A stretch of DNA of 7,663 nt, from positions 1-7,663 of the forward strand of contig JAKORR010000248.1 of NCBI GenBank assembly GCA_029777735.1. The letters run 5' to 3'. The notes beneath the pieces are model-generated. The model did not search any database and had not been told where the DNA came from. It worked only from the letters and a program-made list of their open reading frames with translations. The DNA comes from Armatimonadota bacterium (lineage in GTDB: Bacteria; Armatimonadota; Zipacnadia; Zipacnadales; FEN-943). Made by a program: the position numbers and the translations under genes. Of this stretch, positions 4,339 to 7,663 are shown piece after piece; position 1 is the stretch's first letter; each line of letters begins with the position of its first letter.

Positions 4339-5442
4339 ATGCAACGTTCCGAAGAGTTCCAGGTCAAGCTCGACCGCCTTCGCAACTTCATGAGCCAGAA
4401 GGGCTACGACGCCGTAGCGCTCACCACGCAGGCCAACTACGCCTGGCTCACCTGTGGTGGAGACAACCACGTGGTGATAGCCAGCGAGGGCGGCGTCGCC
4501 TACCTGCTGGTGACAGCTGACGGCGTTCATCTGTTGTCCAACAACATCGAGGCGCCTCGACAGGTGGAGGAGGAGTTGGAAGGACTGAGCCTCACAGTCC
4601 ACCAGGAGATGTGGCATGACGAGGACCGCGATAGGATGGCCCAAGACGTCGTGGGAGACGGCAAGGTGGCCAGCGACGGCGCTTGGCCCAAGGGCTCGGT
4701 GAACGAGGTGGCTTCTCTTGCCCGACTGCGCTGGCAGTTGCTGGAGCCTGAAATCGAGCGGTATCGCTGGGTGGGCAAGCGTACATCTGCCGCGATGTGT
4801 CAGACGGCTGAGACAATTGAGCCGGGCATGACCGAGCACGAGATCGCGGCTGTCCTAGGTGGCGCGCTGCTGTCCCACGGCATCCTTCCAGCGGTGTTGC
4901 TGATCGCCACCGACGAGCGCTGCTACCGCTATCGCCACCCTGTACCCACGGAGAAGAAGCTCAAGCGCCAGGCGATGCTGGCTATCGGGGCACGGCGCTG
5001 GGGCCTGGGCGTATCGGCCACTCGCATGGTGTACTTCGGGCAGCCCGATGAGGAGCTTCGCCGCCGCCATGAGGCCGTCTGTCGCGTGGACGCTTGCCTT
5101 ATCAGAGAAACGGTCGTGGGCGCGGCGGTAAAGGACATCTTCGCCCGCGCGATCGAGACTTACGCCGCGACAGGCTACGGCGAGGAGTGGAAAAAGCACC
5201 ACCAAGGCGGTGCGACGGGCTACGCCCCCCGCGACTATCGTGGCGGGCTGCGCTCGTCCGAGGTGGTGCTGGAGGGGCAGGCCTTCGCCTGGAACCCATC
5301 CATCAGCGGCACCAAGTCCGAGGACACTATCATCGCTACCGCGGCGGGCCAGGAAATACTCAGCGCCTCGGACGACTGGCCCCTAGTGGAGATTAGCTAT
5401 GGAGACAGCACCTTGGGGCGGCCGGATATCTTGGTTCGCTGA
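4339..5442 (+). CDS. M24 (pita-bread fold) peptidase-like protein, metal site degenerate
   Basis: A 367-aa protein with the two-part layout of Xaa-Pro aminopeptidase/creatinase proteins. An N-terminal creatinase-N-like domain (residues 1-130; QVKLDRLRNFMSQKGYDAVAL then TQANYAWLTCGG) is followed by a C-terminal M24 domain (about 145-365; ETIEPGMTEHEIAAVLGGAL). M24 peptidases bind two metals with D, D, H, E, E. Here the first two positions fall on A215 (LAIGARRWG) and S226 (GVSATRM), and the first Glu position on N319 (AWNPSISG). A histidine at H287/H288 (HHQGGATGY) and E328 (KSEDTI) remain. Metal binding and peptidase activity are therefore doubtful; it may be a pseudoenzyme or have another activity. 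No signal peptide is seen, so it is probably cytoplasmic. GTG 4336, directly before ATG 4339, has better ribosome-binding-site spacing and may be the true start. It lies 98 nt before smc. Fold is confident, function is not. Confidence 0.82.
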   Translation: MQRSEEFQVKLDRLRNFMSQKGYDAVALTTQANYAWLTCGGDNHVVIASEGGVAYLLVTADGVHLLSNNIEAPRQVEEELEGLSLTVHQEMWHDEDRDRMAQDVVGDGKVASDGAWPKGSVNEVASLARLRWQLLEPEIERYRWVGKRTSAAMCQTAETIEPGMTEHEIAAVLGGALLSHGILPAVLLIATDERCYRYRHPVPTEKKLKRQAMLAIGARRWGLGVSATRMVYFGQPDEELRRRHEAVCRVDACLIRETVVGAAVKDIFARAIETYAATGYGEEWKKHHQGGATGYAPRDYRGGLRSSEVVLEGQAFAWNPSISGTKSEDTIIATAAGQEILSASDDWPLVEISYGDSTLGRPDILVR

Positions 5443-5502
5443 GTCGCTCCGGGAGAATGGGGAAGGTCCCGCACAAGTCCCGGCACCACAGTAAGATCAG
5501 AA

Positions 5503-5520
5503 GCCACTGACGGAAGTGGC
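5503..5520 (+). other. Small hairpin just upstream of smc
   Basis: GCCACT (5503-5508) pairs with AGTGGC (5515-5520) around a 6-nt loop, ending 8 nt before the smc ribosome binding site. There is no T-run. It may be a weak leader structure or chance. Confidence 0.25.
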
Positions 5521-5528
5521 AGCAATGC

Positions 5529-5534
5529 GGGAGG
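5529..5534 (+). promoter_or_regulatory. Ribosome binding site of smc
   Basis: GGGAGG, 6 nt before GTG 5541. This decides the non-ATG start, which is also where the conserved SMC N terminus (YLKQLYLRGFKTF) begins. Confidence 0.85.
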
Positions 5535-5540
5535 CAAGCA

Positions 5541-7663
5541 GTGTATCTAAAGCAGCTATACCTGCGCGGCTTTAAGACCTTTGCAGAGCCCACTACCCTG
5601 GATTTCGACGACGGAATCACGGCTATAGTCGGCCCTAACGGCGTCGGCAAGAGTAACATTGTTGACGCCCTGCTATGGGCTTTGGGGGAGCAATCGCCCC
5701 GCACGCTGCGCACCTCGAGCTTGCAGGAGGTAATCTTCGCGGGCACCGAGGACCGCCGACCCTTAGGCATGGCCGAGGTGACCGTCACCCTCGACAACAG
5801 TGACGGCGCCTTGCCCACGGACTACGTCGAAGTGGCGATCACTCGGCGCCTCTTCCGCAGCGGTCAGAGCGAGTATCTGATGAACCGCACGGCCGCCAGA
5901 CTGCGCGACGTGCGCGACCTTCTGCTCGACACGGGCCTGGGCCCTGAGGCCTACTCTGTGATCGGCCAGGGGCAGATCGACGCGATCCTCTCCGTACGGC
6001 CGGAAGACCGGCGGGAGCTGATCGAGGAAGCCGCCGGTGTACGCAAGTACCGCGTGCGACGCGACGAGGCTGAGCGGCGCCTGGAGAATGCCCGGTCCGA
6101 GCTGAGGCGCCTGCGCGACATCATCTCCGAGCTGTCGAGCCATCTGCAACCCCTAGAGATAGAGGCCGATCGAGCCCGTAAGTACAGCGCGCTGGACGAG
6201 CGGCTACGGGAACTGGAGATGCAGCTCTTCGCCGCAGAATACGCCGCGCGCAAGCGACGGCGCGGAAGGCTGGAGAACGACCGTGCAGTGGCCCAACAGG
6301 AGCTTTCCGAGTTGCGCGAGCGGCTGAAGGCAGCCGAACACGACCTGATAGAGGGCCGACGAGAGCTGGAGGCCGCTCAAGCCCGCGTAGAAGAGCTGCG
6401 CGATACCGTCATCGATCTCGAACGTAAGGTGGAGGACCTGCGCCGCCGCCGCGACCTCGCTCATCACCAACGCACGTCCCTGGTCCAGCAGCTTGAGGCC
6501 TACCAGCAGTCTGAGGAAGAGGCGCTACGGCACAAGCAGGAGGTTGAGCAGCGCACCGCTGCGCTGGAGCAAGAGCTGGCGGCCGTGCGCGAAGAGCTGG
6601 TTCGGGCCCGCGACGACCACGCCCGCGCTGAGCAGCGGCGCCACGATCTGGAGGAGCAAGCTCGGCGCCTTGCGGCCGAGCGGCAGCAGCGTGATAGGCT
6701 GATCTCGAGCCTTACCGAGAAGATCTCCCGCGCTGAGCAGGAGGCGCTGGGCCTCGAGGGCCTGGAGAGTGAACTCCGCGAGCGCATAAGCCGCGTGAAG
6801 CTTCAGATCGAGCAGATGCAGCGCAAACACGCGGAGCTGATGGCGCGGCGCGGACAAATCGAGCGGGAGCTTGAGAAGGTGCGCGCTGGGCTGACCGAGG
6901 CCCAGGAGGAAGCCCGGGAGGCGGAGCAGGCTCACCGTCGCAGCCGCCGGCTCCTCGACGAGCACCGTGCTAAGCTACGACTGCTGCGCGAAAACCGGGC
7001 GGCTGTTGAGGCAGTGTTGAAGACCCTCGATCAACTCGCGCGCAGCCGCGAGACGCTTTCGGAGGCCTCCGCTGCGGTTCTACAGGCCGCCGATGTGGGG
7101 CGACTCGAGGGCATCCTAGGGCCTGTAGCTGCGCTGATCGAGGTGCCCTTCGGTCTCGAAGCAGCCATAGCTACAGCGCTGGGCGAGCGGGCCCAGTGGG
7201 TTGTGGTTCAGGACCGCCGGGCGGCGTTGGCGGCCGCCGAGCTGGTGTTGCAGCGTGAGCTGGGCCGTCTGGGACTGCTGATCCTCGACGAGCTCGCGCC
7301 CGCTATCGCACTTCCCCCCGAGGCGGAGGACCCCCGCGCGATGGGTTGGGCCGCAGACCTAGTCAAGGCCCAAGAGGGCCTCGAAGGCCTGGTGCGTCAC
7401 CTGCTGGGCGATGTGGTCCTTGTCGACACGCTTCCCACTGCCATGGCCGTGCGTTCGGCCGCGTCAGCTGAAAGCCTGGCGGGAGGAAGTGTACGACTGG
7501 TCACTCTTGGCGGCGAGATGATCGGCGCTACCGGCGAGCTTGTCGTCGGTGGCCCAGCAGAGAAGCAGAGCCCCGCACTCGCTCAGGCCCGCGACCGCCG
7601 CCGTGCCCAGGAGCGTCGCGAGCGCCTGGCCAAGTCCGAGACTGGTCTAGTGGCCGTCGAGCA
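5541..7663 (+). CDS. smc: Chromosome segregation ATPase SMC, N-terminal ~60% (runs off the right edge)
   Basis: An uninterrupted frame of 707 codons to the window end. SMC dimers with ScpA/ScpB kleisin partners extrude and organise chromosomal DNA. Residues 1-165 are the N-terminal ATPase head: YLKQLYLRGFKTFAEP, Walker A GPNGVGKSN (31-39), then LGEQSPRTLR, EVIFAGTEDRRPLGMAEVTV and IGQGQIDAIL with EEAAGVRKY. Residues about 165-505 are a long Arg/Glu/Ala/Leu-rich coiled coil. Residues about 520-672 are the SMC hinge: LGPVAALIEV, ATALGERAQWVVV, GDVVLVDTL, and the glycine motif VTLGGEMIGATGELVVGG. The chain then re-enters coiled coil (QARDRRRAQERRERL). The domain order and hinge position match full-length bacterial SMC (about 1,150-1,200 aa) rather than RecN, SbcC or MukB. 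The C-terminal head with signature motif and Walker B lies outside the window. Walker A has V where S or C is usual. Confidence 0.96.
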   Translation, partial: MYLKQLYLRGFKTFAEPTTLDFDDGITAIVGPNGVGKSNIVDALLWALGEQSPRTLRTSSLQEVIFAGTEDRRPLGMAEVTVTLDNSDGALPTDYVEVAITRRLFRSGQSEYLMNRTAARLRDVRDLLLDTGLGPEAYSVIGQGQIDAILSVRPEDRRELIEEAAGVRKYRVRRDEAERRLENARSELRRLRDIISELSSHLQPLEIEADRARKYSALDERLRELEMQLFAAEYAARKRRRGRLENDRAVAQQELSELRERLKAAEHDLIEGRRELEAAQARVEELRDTVIDLERKVEDLRRRRDLAHHQRTSLVQQLEAYQQSEEEALRHKQEVEQRTAALEQELAAVREELVRARDDHARAEQRRHDLEEQARRLAAERQQRDRLISSLTEKISRAEQEALGLEGLESELRERISRVKLQIEQMQRKHAELMARRGQIERELEKVRAGLTEAQEEAREAEQAHRRSRRLLDEHRAKLRLLRENRAAVEAVLKTLDQLARSRETLSEASAAVLQAADVGRLEGILGPVAALIEVPFGLEAAIATALGERAQWVVVQDRRAALAAAELVLQRELGRLGLLILDELAPAIALPPEAEDPRAMGWAADLVKAQEGLEGLVRHLLGDVVLVDTLPTAMAVRSAASAESLAGGSVRLVTLGGEMIGATGELVVGGPAEKQSPALAQARDRRRAQERRERLAKSETGLVAVE

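Noticed and set aside
1..7663. CRISPR array, tRNA, rRNA or known riboswitch
   Set aside because: No regularly spaced short repeats, no cloverleaf or rRNA-like sequence, and no riboswitch core I recognise on either strand.

Overview
The window looks like a chromosomal segment of a GC-rich, diderm-type environmental bacterium. Armatimonadota is my best guess, with Planctomycetota or a related phylum as alternatives. The main clue is the class III prepilin fragment at the left edge (FTLIELL, then an FPVFARAREKARQ-like run), a sequence style I associate with those phyla. Other clues are GTG starts, strong GGAGG-type ribosome binding sites and a long multidomain phosphodiester glycosidase. This is inference from family style, not a database match.

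Layout. (1) 1-111, minus strand: 5' end of a type II secretion/type IV pilin-like prepilin gene running off the left edge. (2) 112-597, no gene: a perfect 10-bp dyad next to the prepilin start, a minus-strand promoter with eight consecutive C:G pairs in its spacer, the first copy of a roughly 240-bp repeat, and a plus-strand promoter candidate. (3) 598-1354: a two-gene, overlapping toxin-antitoxin-like operon, an excisionase/MerR-type HTH protein followed by a PIN-domain ribonuclease with all four acidic residues. (4) 1355-1940, no gene: a hairpin, the second copy of the repeat, then a strong promoter (TTGACG-17-TATAAA) and a leader of about 120 nt. (5) 1941-5442: a small DUF3892-like protein with a basic Ala/Pro/Lys tail, a secreted NAGPA-type phosphodiester glycosidase with TPR-like and PsbP/DUF1795-like regions, and an M24 'pita-bread' protein that has lost most metal ligands. 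(6) 5541-7663: the N-terminal half of the chromosome-condensation ATPase SMC (head, coiled coil, hinge), running off the right edge.

Everything from 598 onward is on the plus strand. The promoter at 1783-1811 could drive a loose operon through smc, but the gaps of 46, about 240 and 96 nt leave room for internal control. The PIN module is bracketed by two directly oriented, diverged copies of the non-coding repeat, each ending just before a plus-strand promoter. That makes it look like an inserted or excisable cassette, or two genes that acquired the same regulatory element. I see no rRNA, tRNA, CRISPR array or transposase.

Best leads: the paired repeat flanking the PIN module, the homopolymer inside the prepilin promoter spacer, the metal-ligand-poor M24 protein, and the apparent frame change plus long inverted repeat at the end of the glycosidase gene.
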